From contig JAJEKV010000016.1 of NCBI GenBank assembly GCA_021234155.1, positions 370,001 through 434,000 on the forward strand: DNA of 64,000 bases, read 5' to 3'. How positions within the stretch are numbered: the first letter of the stretch is position 1; each line of letters opens with the position of its first letter. The translations under genes and the position numbers were made by a program. Source of the DNA: Isoetes taiwanensis (taxonomy: Eukaryota; Streptophyta; Lycopodiopsida; Isoetales; Isoetaceae). Under the pieces are notes generated by a model, which worked only from the letters and a program-made list of their open reading frames with translations, did no database searches and was not told where the DNA came from. Below are positions 21,075 through 31,998 of the stretch, piece by piece.

Positions 21075-22762
21075 GTAACTTCATTTGGGCAGGTACCGAG
21101 ACAGGTGTAGTTGTGAAGGTTGCGTGGTCACATGCATCAAATCAAAATTTGCTGGAGGTCTAGGTACTTGGTTGACTTTCCTTCTGAGTAAAATTATGAT
21201 ATCTAAGTTCATTTGTGGCTACTTGATGGGTATGGTACATTCCACAGGATAGAGATTAGTTCGCGGCTTGCTTGAGGTCATGTTCCTTTTGGGAAAGCTG
21301 GCACTTGAAGCAGTTCTTCCTTGGTGTCTCTTTTACTCGGCTTAGTCCATGTAGAGATGCTTCCCCTTCTTAGGAGATTGCTTGATTCTCGGGGAGGCGG
21401 TCTTGGGTGCTATTTAAAGATTAATTCAGATGTATGTCCTGAGAGGTTCTGCAGTGTTGGTGGATTCCTCTGGATAACCACATGCCTACTGTGTACTCAC
21501 ATGCATCCATTGACTTCGGCGTTAGGCGTGCTGGTATTCTCACGATTGGTGCTTGGTATGGCGAGGACACTTGTTGACTTGGGATGCTTTTCAAACTAAG
21601 TTTATGCTATCTCGATGGGACAGAACTCACATGGCAAAAGGCTGGTACGGCATTCGCGGTCTCCTTCTATCGATTGATGTACCTATTGGACTGGTCCCCA
21701 AATTGTTAATACACAGCGTCTTGTCGTTACATATCAAAGTTGGTTTGATGTTGACATTTAGCCCTAGAACGGTTGGCGACTCCGCGCTCCCCCCTCCCGA
21801 TTAAGGCGTATGTGGTCTGAGTGCGGAATAAATTCTTTTGCATCCCAAAGTTTCTACCTTATGGTAGCAACTCCTTCCTGATGAGATAATACGTGGGTTA
21901 ATGTCTTTGTGAGACAGTGTAGTAACTTCATTTTAGGCGGTACGAGACAGTGTAGTTGTGAAGGTTCGTGGTCCACAATACATCAAACCAAATTTGCTGG
22001 AGTTCTAGGTATGATTGACTTTTCATTTACAAGAGTAAAGAATTATGATATCTAAGTTCAAACTTTGTAAGCTACTTGGTGGGTATGGTACATTACTTTG
22101 GAATGAGATTGGTTGTGCAAGCTTGCACTTAGGCGATTAATATTCCTTTTGGAAACCTGGCACTTAGGGCTATTCTTCCTTAGTGTCTCTTTTATGGCTT
22201 CGTCATATCCGAATCTTCCCCTTCTTGGAAGGGATTGCTTGATTCTTGGGAGCGTGCGGGTGCTATTTAAAGATTAATCGGTGTATGTCAGCGAGGCGGG
22301 TTCTACCCATTTGGTGGATTCCTCTGTGGACTAACCACATGCCTCTGTGTCCTTGTACATCCATTATTTCCGTGGCGTTGGGCGTGCTGGTATTCTCACA
22401 GTTAGTTGCTTGGTGAGGCAAGACACTTGTTGACTTGGATACTTTTAAACTAAGTTTATACTATCACCGATGGAATGAACTTCTTGTGGCAAAAGCTGGG
22501 CGGCGTGCGCGGGGACGGCTCCTTCACAATTAGTTGATGTGCCTGTTGATTTGGTCCCAAATTGTTAATGCACAGCGTCTTGGCCATTTATTTATATCAA
22601 AAGCTGGTTGATGTTGACATTGTCCCCTCGTGAATTTTGGTTGGCATCTGCATTCCCCCTCCCTCGATTAGGCGTGGTCAAGGTCTGGAATAAATTGCTG
22701 CATCCCAAAGTTTCACAACGCGGTTTGTAGCTCCTTCACGTTCTCGCGGGTTAATGTCTTTG
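21075..22762. repeat. Tandem duplication of an ~847-bp unit
   Basis: Copy 1 is about 21075-21921 and copy 2 about 21922-22762. Shared landmarks include GTAACTTCATT at the start, TGTAGTTGTGAAGGTT, GTGCTATTTAAAGATTAAT, GGCGTGCTGGTATTCTCAC, AATTGTTAAT(A/G)CACAGCGTCTTG and TTAATGTCTTTG at the end. Differences are mainly small indels. The unit has no coding motif; it could be a pair of LTRs or a satellite founder. Confidence 0.88.
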
Positions 22763-23232
22763 GTTCACCAGTTTTATCCCCGCATTTCAGAACCTACTTT
22801 ACTTGTGTAGCGGCAAGTTGAGAATTGCTCGAGCCTTTACTTTTTCTATGTATTCCAAGTTGACCCGGTTTGGTCAGGTTATGTGGTCATGACTAGCCCG
22901 GCCAGGTGCTTCTACGCCATTTATCCTTCCACTTGGAACAGCTTGCAGCAACCGGCTGAATAGCCATATCTTCGAAACTTATCAATTAAGCCGACCAACT
23001 TCTCCGAAACAAGATAGATTGACATACTTATGTTCTGACTTGCTCTAGCGAAAAAAGCGTTTGTTTTTAGCAGGAGTATTTGGAATTATCTTATCTTATG
23101 CATAGACATGTGGCTACTTTTCGATGAATTATCTTTGTCTCACGAGATTTTATTCTTGTCTGCATCTATAATAGTAATATACGGAATTTTTGAAGGGTTG
23201 TAGTCCTTCAAAAAATACCAGGCTCATATAGA

Positions 23233-23880
23233 GCCATCTTAGGGCTACTAGAATTTCGCATTGAAGAGGCACTTTTATCAGTCACCTGTCAGTAGTATTG
23301 TAAGCAAGAATACGGTAATACTTTTATGGATGAATAATGCATAATGATGTGTTTTTATATCTTTTGTTATCTTCAAGAAATATGTTTCATATGTCATTGT
23401 TAAGGTTCTATATTGAAAGGATTTATGGAGGGATACATCCTTGATGGTGATAAAAGGTTTTCTAACTAATGTTGGCCATACTTGCAGGGATGAGTTTTGT
23501 ATACTTCACAGACCCAGATGATGCCATGTGTGGCTAGTTCCTAGGATGGAAGATCTGTAATCGAAGGTTTCTTGAATATTTCATTATATATAGACTATTA
23601 CAATGCCAAATGTGCCATCTTGGGCTACTGGAATTTGCGATGGAATGGCACTTTCATCGAAGTTGGTACCATCTATTCTTAGTATGTTAGCAAACTCGTG
23701 GTAATACCTTTATGGATGAATAGTGCATAATGATGTGTTTCCATAGCTTTCATTATCTTCAACAGACATGTTTCCTATGTTATTATTACGGTTCTAGATT
23801 GAAAGAATTCATGGAGGGATACATTTCTGATGGTGATAAAAGGTTGACCAACTAATGTGAACGAAGATGCCCCACTTGGT
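23233..23880. repeat. Direct duplication, period about 381 bp
   Basis: GCCATCTT-GGGCTACT-GAATTT occurs at 23233 and 23614. Both copies continue through TTTATGGATGAATA(A/G)TGCATAATGATGTGTTT and GGAGGGATACAT to TGATGGTGATAAAAGGTT. From 22763 to 23232 only spacer sequence was seen. Confidence 0.85.
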
Positions 23881-23889
23881 TAGCATATG

Positions 23890-24130
23890 CCTCATTGTTT
23901 GTTTCAGCGCACCCAGACGATATCTTATGCCCTACTTGGGTAGGTATGCTACTGAAGATCCTCAAATGGACAATAAGAAGGAAAATTTTGAGACCATTCA
24001 TCTCACTTAGTGGGAGCCAGTCCCTGCTGGAAGAAGATGGAGGCCAATAATTGCTAGTGATCGTATTGAAATGGAGTCTATCGACTTTGCCTGGTCTCCG
24101 TCTAAACTCATTGGGGATGGCAACTAGTTT
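23890..24130 (+). pseudogene. C-terminal coding fragment, unidentified
   Basis: One plus frame reads PYLGRYATEDPQMDNKKENF, then a TAG (at about 24009), then WEPVPAGRRWRPIIASDRIE and SIDFAWSPSKLIGDGN before a final TAG at about 24127. The composition is strongly protein-like and acidic. The family is not recognised. The internal stop suggests a relic. The opposite-strand frame (23852-24160) is its shadow. Confidence 0.35.
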
Positions 24131-25068
24131 GAGAAAAGTCGCGTCGACGGACGAATTCAAAAATTGGTCAAATTCACGTTTTGTCCAAATATAATGAAAT
24201 AGTGCTTATGTGGTAGTCGCTCAAGTTAAAAACGACTGTTTATATGTTTACCCTAGATCCTTAGGTCAAAAATATCATCTTCCTATGGTTTTGAAGAATC
24301 TTTGCCATAAATTATGGCTCCATCAATAAATAAAATATATGTTTACTATATGTTTCATAAGATCCACCATTTGGCCAATGCCAATAGGTTAGATGCCAAA
24401 CTTGCCCCAGTCCATAATTAAATCCCATACTTATTTGAAGCTTGAAAGTTGTGTTGTTGCATAGGAGCCATAGACATTGTTGGCAACAACTTAGTTAGCA
24501 TGTACGCAAAGTGAGATTCACACAAAGATGCACATACATCTTGGAAGCTTGTGGTTGCCTAGGAGCCATAGACAGATGTAGAGAAATCTATGTTTATCTT
24601 TCTCAGACTGTATGAATAGAATAGAATAGAATAGTTTTTCAAAATGCTTCTCTCTCAAAGAGGCAGAATAAGTCTTTCGGAAGCTAAAATATAATTGAAT
24701 ATATAATTGCATATACACTTCATATTCAGAGGTTGCATATATACTTTTTATGTCAAAGTTTGTGATATAGTACTCTTTTTGTTCCAAAATGAAATGCTAA
24801 AAAGCGTCATAATGCACTGATGAATTTAACATTGTAGAAATTCCTATCTTATACAGTTGCTCAATTTGATAAAACTTGATTAATGTCTTTTAGAAAAAAT
24901 GTATAAATGACTTGGAAAATTTAAGATTTATTATGACTATTTGGTATGCCAAAATTTAAGGGACACACACCTAGATAGAACTTGGCTGCACCACTGTACA
25001 TGGATAAAGTGGGTCCTTCACAATGGTAATGGCCACTTGCAGTATGAGACATACATATCAATTTTTCT
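24131..25068. other. AT-rich spacer with a short GAATA microsatellite
   Basis: No gene supported. A short (GAATA)n run lies at about 24614-24635, preceded on the complementary strand by AAAAACTATTC, similar to the end of the microsatellite-tailed fragment at 25200. Confidence 0.5.
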
Positions 25069-25088
25069 TTTTAAAATAATACATTAGG

Positions 25089-25230
25089 AAAAGTACGCAA
25101 TAGGCATTTTGGGGTTTTTTAATCCTGTCAGTAATATGCTTGTTGCTCAGCTTTTTGTTTGGGTCCCATAGGCCAATTGGTCTCCGTGACGCTAAAAACC
25201 TATTCTATTCTATTCTATTCTATTCTATTT
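25089..25230 (+). mobile_element. Short retroposed fragment with microsatellite tail
   Basis: About 140 bp are flanked on both sides by TTAAAATAATACATTAGG (ending at about 25088, and again from about 25233), a long target-site duplication of 18 bases or more. The insert ends GCTAAAAACCTATTC followed by five to six TATTC units. The stretch before the tail (GGCCAATTGGTCTCCGTGACG) resembles the 3' end of the gene at 26078-26792, which also runs into TAAAAACCTATC plus a TATC/CATC microsatellite. 5' truncation, microsatellite tail and long duplication are the signs of LINE-type retroposition. Confidence 0.65.
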
Positions 25231-25284
25231 TTAAAATAATACATTAGGCATTTTTTCTAGCAGGCTTGGTTTCTTTATCTCACT

Positions 25285-25470
25285 ACAGAATTGACTCGGT
25301 TTTGCCCCAAAGTTTTCACGCGATTCAAAGTCTGAACTTTCTTCGTTTCTTTTTCTCGCAGGCAACGATTGACTCGGTTTTGCCCCAAAGTTTTGAGGCA
25401 TTCAATGTCTGAACTTTCTTGGTTTCTTCTTCTCACTGGCCCCAAAGTTTTGACGCGGAAAGAGGATCAC
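25285..25470. repeat. ~79-bp tandem repeat, 2.5 copies
   Basis: GACTCGGTTTTGCCCCAAAG begins at about 25292 and 25371. A third start (CCCCAAAGTTTTGACGCGG) is at about 25440. Each is followed by CTGAACTTTCTT(C/G)(G)TTTCTT in the full copies. Confidence 0.85.
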
Positions 25471-25599
25471 TCCAAATACCTAGTGCCTTTTCCTGCCTCA
25501 CGAACTGAGATTAGTGTTCACTCCAAGTAGGGTCTTTTCCTGCATCAGGCTCTCTTTCCAACTCTTTTTCAGGTTTGAATGCTTCGTTTGTTCGCACTG

Positions 25600-25660
25600 G
25601 ATTTTTGGAGTAAAACATTTTCTGTTTCGATCGCAACTTCAGCTCTAAGATGGCTTGGCT
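25600..25660 (+). repeat. Duplicate of the leader of the 26078 gene
   Basis: This stretch, ATTTTTGGAGTAAAACATTT through CAGCTCTAAGATGG, matches 26029-26082 with a few changes. Both end in the same ATG context. After the ATG the two diverge; here the frame reads MAWLNSFELV and is not supported further. Confidence 0.75.
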
Positions 25661-26077
25661 TAATTCCTTCGAGCTTGTTAGTCCCTTTTTTGAATGTTTG
25701 GTGATTCTTTGCTTTTAAATGTAAATCTATTTCAGAGTAGCGTTGTAAATGTTCTCAGATTGAGTCTTGCTAGATGACATGTACAAGTGGATGTGGAATC
25801 CATGACTTCTTCTTATACCATGACTAGAAGTTTGTTTAATGCATATATAACAGATGAGAGAAGAGGCAATCCAGCCAGATGAAGATTAGATGCATTTTAA
25901 CGCTTGTCCTTATGACTTATCATGTTTGGAGGCCATATCTTGACAATTAACAATACTTACTGATCATTTTAAGTACTTTTGCTAAAGACGGGGAGCGACA
26001 CATGTAAAGAGCAAGTCTTAGAAGAAAGAGTTTTTGGACTAAAACATTTTCTGTTCTATCGCAGCTTCAGCTCTAAG

Positions 26078-26792
26078 ATGGGTAACAACTTAGCCGTGGA
26101 GAATGCACGCTTAGAAGAAGACAATCGTCACCTAAGAAATGATGTCGCAGCACGGAGCCAGCGAGAAAAAAAAGAAGCTGAAGAGCGGAAGAATCAAAAT
26201 ACACTTGCATTAGCCAACGTACAATCACAACAAGTGCGCCATGAAAATGCACTCGCACTGGTGAGGAGCGATGCGAGGAGCGATGCGGATGCACGAGTGC
26301 GAACAGTCATGCAAATGTCAGGAGCATACCTTATGCAACAAAGAGAATACAGGGAGAGCATGGCAGAATTCAGGGAGAGCACAAAGAGAGACATGGCAGA
26401 ATTCAGGGAGCACACAGCAGCACACGAGAGGAACCTCATTACGCAAGCAGAAAACCACATGACAGCATACATGGCGCAGACAGCAGCATTCGAGGAGAGC
26501 CGCTTCGGGGAGGTACAGAAATCTTATCAAAAGTAATTTAAATGAGAATTAGTAACCTCTATCAAAATATAGTTTGTTATATAATAATTGCTATAATCAA
26601 CCATCTTTTGCATTTCATTACCTTATTGCTGCTCATTCTGACAAACATTATATTTTGCTATTTGTGTAGAGTAAATTCCTCCGTTTTTTTATGGCGCTCC
26701 TAGTCGCCATATTGGGAGTCACCATCTTTTGGTTACTCAGGATAGTCGAACAACGTGGATATTATGGCCAGTTTGGTTTACTTGGACATTAA
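26078..26792 (+). CDS. Tail-anchored coiled-coil protein, two exons
   Basis: Exon 1 is 26078-26512 (145 codons, starting ATGGGT). Exon 2 is 26670-26792 (41 codons including TAA). The intron (26513-26669, 157 bp) begins GTACAG and ends TTTGTGTAG and sits between codons. The protein has 185 residues. Residues about 5-140 are a highly charged helix rich in Glu, Arg, Gln and Ala (ENARLEEDNRHLRND, then two MAEFRE units), expected to form a coiled coil. The C-terminal 40 residues contain one hydrophobic span (FMALLVAILGVTIFWLL) followed by a short tail ending GQFGLLGH. That is the layout of a tail-anchored membrane protein with its coil in the cytosol. MGNN at the start could be N-myristoylated. 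No known family is recognised. The exon 1 frame also stays open past the donor to a stop at 26536, a less attractive alternative. No stops or frameshifts are seen. Confidence 0.6.
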
Positions 26793-26794
26793 AA

Positions 26795-26832
26795 ACCTAT
26801 CGATCTATCTATCCATCCATCCATCCATCCTA
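26795..26832. repeat. TATC/CATC microsatellite
   Basis: A CGATCTATCTATCC run passes into four CATC units directly after the stop codon of the upstream gene and the string AAAAACCTAT. Confidence 0.9.
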
Positions 26833-27882
26833 ATGTTGTTGCAGCTTGTTTTGTTCTCTATCACTAGGAATGCTTTTGCGCTAAATTCAATAAAAAAGAG
26901 CAGAGCAGGCTTCGAACAAAATTTGGGGAGAGGGGTTGGATGGAAGAAGAATAGCCAAGGATAAGTTACGAGTGGAAAAACATGCCAGAGGGAGAATTGA
27001 TTATGGCTCATAGTAGACTTATCAATTCATTGTAATTTATCCAATTACATGCTTTGCAATAAGCTTAGGTATCCTATTTGTTAAGTTGATGAAGGGCGTA
27101 TAACAACTGTTAAAAGAAGAGGTACATATGAAGAGAAACATTTTCAGTAAATAGTGCACTAGTCTCTATAAGCATGAGAAAAGTACTTAGTTGTTGGTTT
27201 TTATTCAATCCCTTGTTGAAAAAAGTACCTCATTGTTCGTTCTTGTTCATTCCTTGTTAATATTTGTGTGCATACAAGAACCTATGATCAAGCAGTTGTA
27301 ATTGATTTTATTTTATTTTTTATTTTCTTCAAGAACGAGAAACTAAAAAAAGAAAAAAGGTATCATTATGAAGGGAAACTAAGGAAGGTCACTACAAGAG
27401 GAAAGGTGTATTAGAGTCCGTTATAGCGTCAGAAGGATTTTTTGGTGTTTTTTGAGATGAAAACAGTGCAGTGTTCTGTAGTTAATAGCAACACTTATAT
27501 GGTTACATATTTCTTTGCTGCTAATTCTGACATGATGTTAGAGTCTATGAATGACGATATATCATTTTAACCAATCTAATGCTATAACTGAGTTACAACA
27601 GATGCATGAGCTGATGCACTATGAGTCAAAGGTGTTAGCAATATAGGTTCAAGCATTGACTCTAATTTTGATGCTATGTCTGACTTTAGAGATGACGCCA
27701 TATCATTTTAACAAATCTGGGTGCTAGCATTAAGTTCAAGCATACATGTCGGCTGACTCTAGTTTTGACCTTAATATTATTGATGCTACGTATTACTTTA
27801 TATTGATCTCTAATTCTGACTCTATGTCTAAGACTATCGTTAGTTCTAATCCTAACTCTACCAATGACTCTATGTTGGATGC
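26833..27882. other. No supported gene
   Basis: AT-rich DNA. Between about 27530 and 27870 it contains diverged reiterations of TCTGAC-x-CTATGTCT and GATGACG(A/C)(T/C)ATATCATTTTAAC. No coding motif was seen. Confidence 0.5.
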
Positions 27883-28004
27883 TGATATGATCTATGGGGT
27901 ATGGGATAAAGCCTGGAAAGGTTGAGGCCCATTGGATAACGATTTTCTTGAAAGATTCGCCCTTTTGGTGTATTAGTTATCGCTAGAGCTGCTAGTGTGT
28001 AACA
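27883..28004 (+). repeat. 5' LTR of the TRIM
   Basis: Begins TGATATGATC and ends GTGTAACA with canonical TG...CA ends, immediately followed by the spacer and primer-binding site. Confidence 0.85.
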
Positions 28005-28109
28005 TTTTGTATTTGGTATCAGAGCCAAGGTTCAAATCCTGCATTAGCAGCTTATTAATTATTGTTCCCACATGCTTGAGGGCAAAAGCATCTAGAGGGA
28101 GGGAATTGA

Positions 28110-28234
28110 TGATATGGTCTATGGGGTATGGGATAGAAGCGAAAGGGTTGGGGCCCATTGGGATAAGGAATTTCACTTAAGGATCCATGCGCACTTTTGG
28201 TGTGTGGTTATCACTTGAGTGCTAGTGCGTAGCG
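28110..28234 (+). repeat. 3' LTR of the TRIM
   Basis: Begins TGATATGGTC and ends GCGTAGCG, so the terminal CA has mutated to CG. The GATGC duplication follows directly. Confidence 0.85.
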
Positions 28235-28239
28235 GATGC

Positions 28240-29260
28240 TATCATTAACTCTGAAATTTATCATGGCTGACTGGTATGCATGAAACATTCTTCCAAAAAA
28301 TCATCATAAGGAATTTTGTGTTAATTGAGAAAATGGGTGTAAAAAGTAAAAAAACCTCCCCAAAATTCCCTCATGTTCTAGGATTCTTTGACTATGAGGA
28401 ATGTGGTTTGTGAAAGAGTGATTGGCCATATGATTTCTCATACCAAACCTACTTCATATTCTACTTTATTTATACTGCAATTACATCCTTTCTTATCTTA
28501 TTCAATACGAACCCTCATTTTACATAATAGAATCAACATAATAGAAATTGACTTGTTAAATGTCAAATGTTTGCCAAATTATTTACTAATATACGTCCCA
28601 AGTATATGAATGGAGAATATTTGGTATACTAGATGCTAACATATAGACGACAAAATATTTGATATGTATTGCATGTTAACATACGGTCTTGATTACTTTG
28701 AATTTCTAGTATTTTGTTTGAGAAAGTACTAAGAGTTGGATAGCTTAATGGATTTACCATGTTGTGTTTGCGTCCTTATTAGCCAACTTATATATGAATA
28801 CCTGGTGAAGCTTATTGTTTTTTATTAATGGGTTCCTATTTTATTATGTTTTATGATGATTCTAAAGGTTGTTTAGGTGTAGTGCGAATTTCCGGAGGTT
28901 AATTTCTAATGGTGGATTGATTATATCAGGGTCCATAATTTTTACTTTACTAAGCATCAAAATACTAAAAGGCAAAAGTTTAGATCTTGGTGCATATTAT
29001 TTAAAATGGTTTTAGGACCGGCAGTCTATCTACGAGATATGCTTTTTGAAAAGTTGGAAAGAAGTTTTTCCCTGGAGGAGAGCATATCAATGGTTTCATT
29101 TGTATATAACACAACATGGATTAAAAGGAAGGTTGGATCAGCGATGATCTTGTCAGGTGGCCAATTTTGGATACTAAGCTTGGATTTTGGCACTTAAATA
29201 GCTGCATGTGAAAAAATGTAATTTTGCTACATGTCGGTATGGCGAATTTGTGATAGCCTA
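28240..29260. other. No supported gene
   Basis: AT-rich spacer. A plus-strand open stretch at about 29006-29197 has no recognisable motif. Confidence 0.5.
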
Positions 29261-29264
29261 AGTT

Positions 29265-30080
29265 ATATGGCTAGAAATCCATTGCCATGCTCACCATATT
29301 TGCAACATTTGTTTTAGAACATACTAAAGACCTCGTTTACTTAAGCCAAGTTGTGACCAGCGATTGGATCATAGCATTCCATGGTGATGTCATGGGTATT
29401 ACATACTCTCTCAAATACTTAGCCTTAAGCATCCCTAATGTTCCCATTACTTTCTATACATGCCAATGAGGGGAGTTCCCAATGCAAATACTCGGAGATT
29501 ACTTTGGCACCACCGTGAGCTTGGCATGCACATATTTGCACCATATTTAGAGTTAACACATTGGTGCATGCATAAAAACGACATAGAGTGACATTGTTGG
29601 GCATTAGTCCATATTCCAGCATTTCCCTAAAGAAATTGAGGATTCCCTATTTGGTTTCCTAATTAGACACGCCTTTCAATCATTGTAGTCCATCTAAATA
29701 CATTTTTTTAAAAAGCCCATTATATAGTTGATGTGCATTAAGCATAACTACGCGCCAATGTACATATTGATATTGATGATACTATTTTAATAATAAATGC
29801 AGGACAAATCCAATTGTGATAATATGAGCATGAACTTGTCTTCCCCTTACCAAGTCTTTCATGTTAGTGCATGCTTTGCATGAGAGCTGGCAACATCGTC
29901 AAGAAAGAGCTTTGGATCACCTTCTAGTGCAATAAACCCAATCTCTTGCTAATGCATTGTTCAATTTCCCCATCATGACATCTCCATACATGTCCGGATG
30001 CCTTTATGCGAGAAGGACTTGTCCACATGCTAACGGGACAATCATTACTTCTTTCGTATCCATCTTGTTCGTATTCTTTT
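29265..30080 (-). pseudogene. PPR protein pseudogene (PLS-type repeats)
   Basis: Minus-strand pieces in varying frames carry the hallmarks of plant PLS-class PPR proteins. In order they are KDLVRGRQVHAHIITIGF (about 29860), RWTTMIERR (about 29690), REMLEYGLMPNNVTL and ACTNVLTLN (29630-29550), NGNIRDA (about 29430), PWNAMI (about 29370) and LGLSKRGL-x-YVLKQML (about 29340-29300). These correspond to successive helices of 31-36 residue repeats. Intact members enter plastids or mitochondria and direct RNA editing or processing. Multiple frameshifts and stops show this copy is dead. Confidence 0.8.
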
Positions 30081-30449
30081 GCATTGAACTAGTTCTAAAT
30101 TTATCTTGGAACATTCATTTCCCATACCAATCCATATCTATGTTGGCGGCCATCATTTTCCCTCTATGACTTATTTTTCAATCTGCATTATGAAAGGAAT
30201 TTTGCATTCCTTTGGGAGCCCTCTACCCCAATTTTTGCATTCCTTTTGCAGGAGCCCTCTACAGCATTTCTTTAGTCCATCTTTTCCTTTATAGTCAATG
30301 GTTGTATATTTTCCAATCTTCAAGAGTAGCTTCAGATGGTTCTGCTATTTGCAAAGTCACGTACTGACAATTTTGCATGCATTGTAGCAACTCTATCAAA
30401 GTTCTTGCTTGCTTAATGAGATCACTCAAATATTTCTGTGTGGGAACCT

Positions 30450-31400
30450 TATTTTTCACACAATGTACCTGAAACTAGGCGTACCTTTATCTTATTCAAG
30501 ACATCTTGGTCATGTTTCCGAGAGTAATCCCCTTGTGCGGAACTTATAAGTTGAATGGTATTACTCCTAGAGTTGACATGAGCATTAGCCTCCATTAGGA
30601 TAATTACACAGCGCGCAAGAGGTCTCCCGCGATCTCTGTCATGCAATTTCAATATCTGCATCATTTGGCGGATATGGAAAATGGATTGCGAAACCATATG
30701 CTGCGTGCATCCTGGCAAAACATCGTGGCTAAATGAATGTTGGAGTCACCTTGACATGTAATAAAATAAAAGCTACTCCTTTCGGCATGATATCAACTAA
30801 ATAACATTGACCCTATTCAAGATAAGATGGTAGTATCAAATGCCCGCGAGGAACACTCTTGGATGACATAACATAGTCTAAACTTGGTTTTAGCAAATTA
30901 GGTTCAAGATTAGGCTAATGGTTAGGTAGCGAGGTGCTTACGGTGAAAATAAAGCTGAAGCCCATTTCAAGAACAACCGTCAAAAATTACGATCTCACGA
31001 GTTCATATAATCCGGTATTAAATTTTCATTTAGAGTTCATACCCATGCATATTACATACTTGATGAAAATCAAACTAATGCACCAGCATTCAATGGATCA
31101 ACGTAAGATTTAAGCTATTGACTCTTACACTTGGTACGTAATAGCCGATTGGATCTTATGCTCTAAAAATGGTGTCCGGACACTGACACAATTTTGAAAT
31201 AGCATTCTGTCAATAAGGTCCTTTGCCCGTGCAAGTAACCTACTCGAGTGGGTGTATCTGCAAATCCAAATGCATGCTCTAAATCCTATATTTGTATCGG
31301 CTCCACATTCGAGGAATGGATCAAAGAAGCCCGATGCGAATATGCTTACCATAGTTAAAGGAGGCGAAAGCGATCATCAGCTGTAGCAAAACCCTTGAGA
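30450..31400 (-). pseudogene. PPR protein pseudogene, E and E+ tail
   Basis: The minus strand carries LTMVSIFASGFFDPFLECG, then SSRLLARAKDLIDRMLFQN (31250-31190), which matches the E domain of PPR editing factors. Further on come FHIRQMMQILK, EANAHVNS, and SSAQGDYSRKHDQDVLNKIK (about 30540-30490), resembling the E+ region up to the point where a DYW domain would start. No DYW motif was found. In transcription order this tail lies before the PPR repeats at 29265-30080, so it belongs to a separate copy or a rearranged gene. Confidence 0.7.
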
Positions 31401-31990
31401 AGATCCCTTTTGCCATAGCCGAGATCTCATAATAAAAAAATGATGATTCAAACCTAAATCTTTTATTTATTCTTTACTCATGGCCCACTATTATGCGCTA
31501 TACTGTAGCAAGCCGTGTATTTGTTGGAGGACTTAAATGAAGCCAGAGTCTGCGCCTAAAATCCGGCATAGCCACAACCCGATACCCTAAGAATATAAAA
31601 TCCATTACACTTACGACCTTCTCTGCCCTTGCAACCAAGAGAAAAGAACATAATGGCAAATCTACGGCTGCATGAGCATTGGCGAATGGGTACCATCCAT
31701 CCCGGCCTCCCATGAGCATTAGCAGAGCATACTCTAAGAAGGAGGAGCTGCGGGCTCTTCCCTCAGTCCAGCTGAAGCGAGGACTTCCCTGCCTTTTTCC
31801 TTTTTTTTTTGCCTATTTTCCCTCGAGCAGTGCGTGGCGGAACTTCGAGAAATAAGCATCTCTTAAAGAATATTCCAAAAAGAATTTTTCATAGGAGAAT
31901 TATATATGTTAGATACCTAGCCTATATGCGATGCTACTACTTTTCCCACTCTTACTACGGTAGTCTGAACTCTACTACTCATGCTCACAT
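31401..31990. other. No secure gene
   Basis: May contain eroded upstream PPR sequence on the minus strand, but no repeat could be aligned by eye. Confidence 0.35.
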
Positions 31991-31998
31991 GTGATTTC

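Larger units (their letters stand above)
27883..28234 (+). mobile_element. Complete TRIM (miniature LTR retroelement)
   Basis: The element has two LTRs, 27883-28004 (122 bp) and 28110-28234 (125 bp). Both start TGATATG(A/G)TCTATGGGG; they end GTGTAACA and GCGTAGCG and are roughly 80% alike. Nine bases after the 5' LTR is TGGTATCAGAGCC (28014-28026), complementary to the 3' end of plant initiator tRNA-Met, the standard copia primer-binding site. A purine tract AGAGGGAGGGAA (28094-28105) lies just before the 3' LTR. GATGC flanks both sides (27878-27882 and 28235-28239), a 5-bp target-site duplication. The 105-bp core has no coding capacity, so it must have been mobilised by another element's enzymes. 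Confidence 0.88.

Noticed and set aside
26073-26530. Long minus-strand frames opposite the coiled-coil gene
   Set aside because: They are shadows of the plus-strand coding sequence, which has splice sites and a coherent protein.
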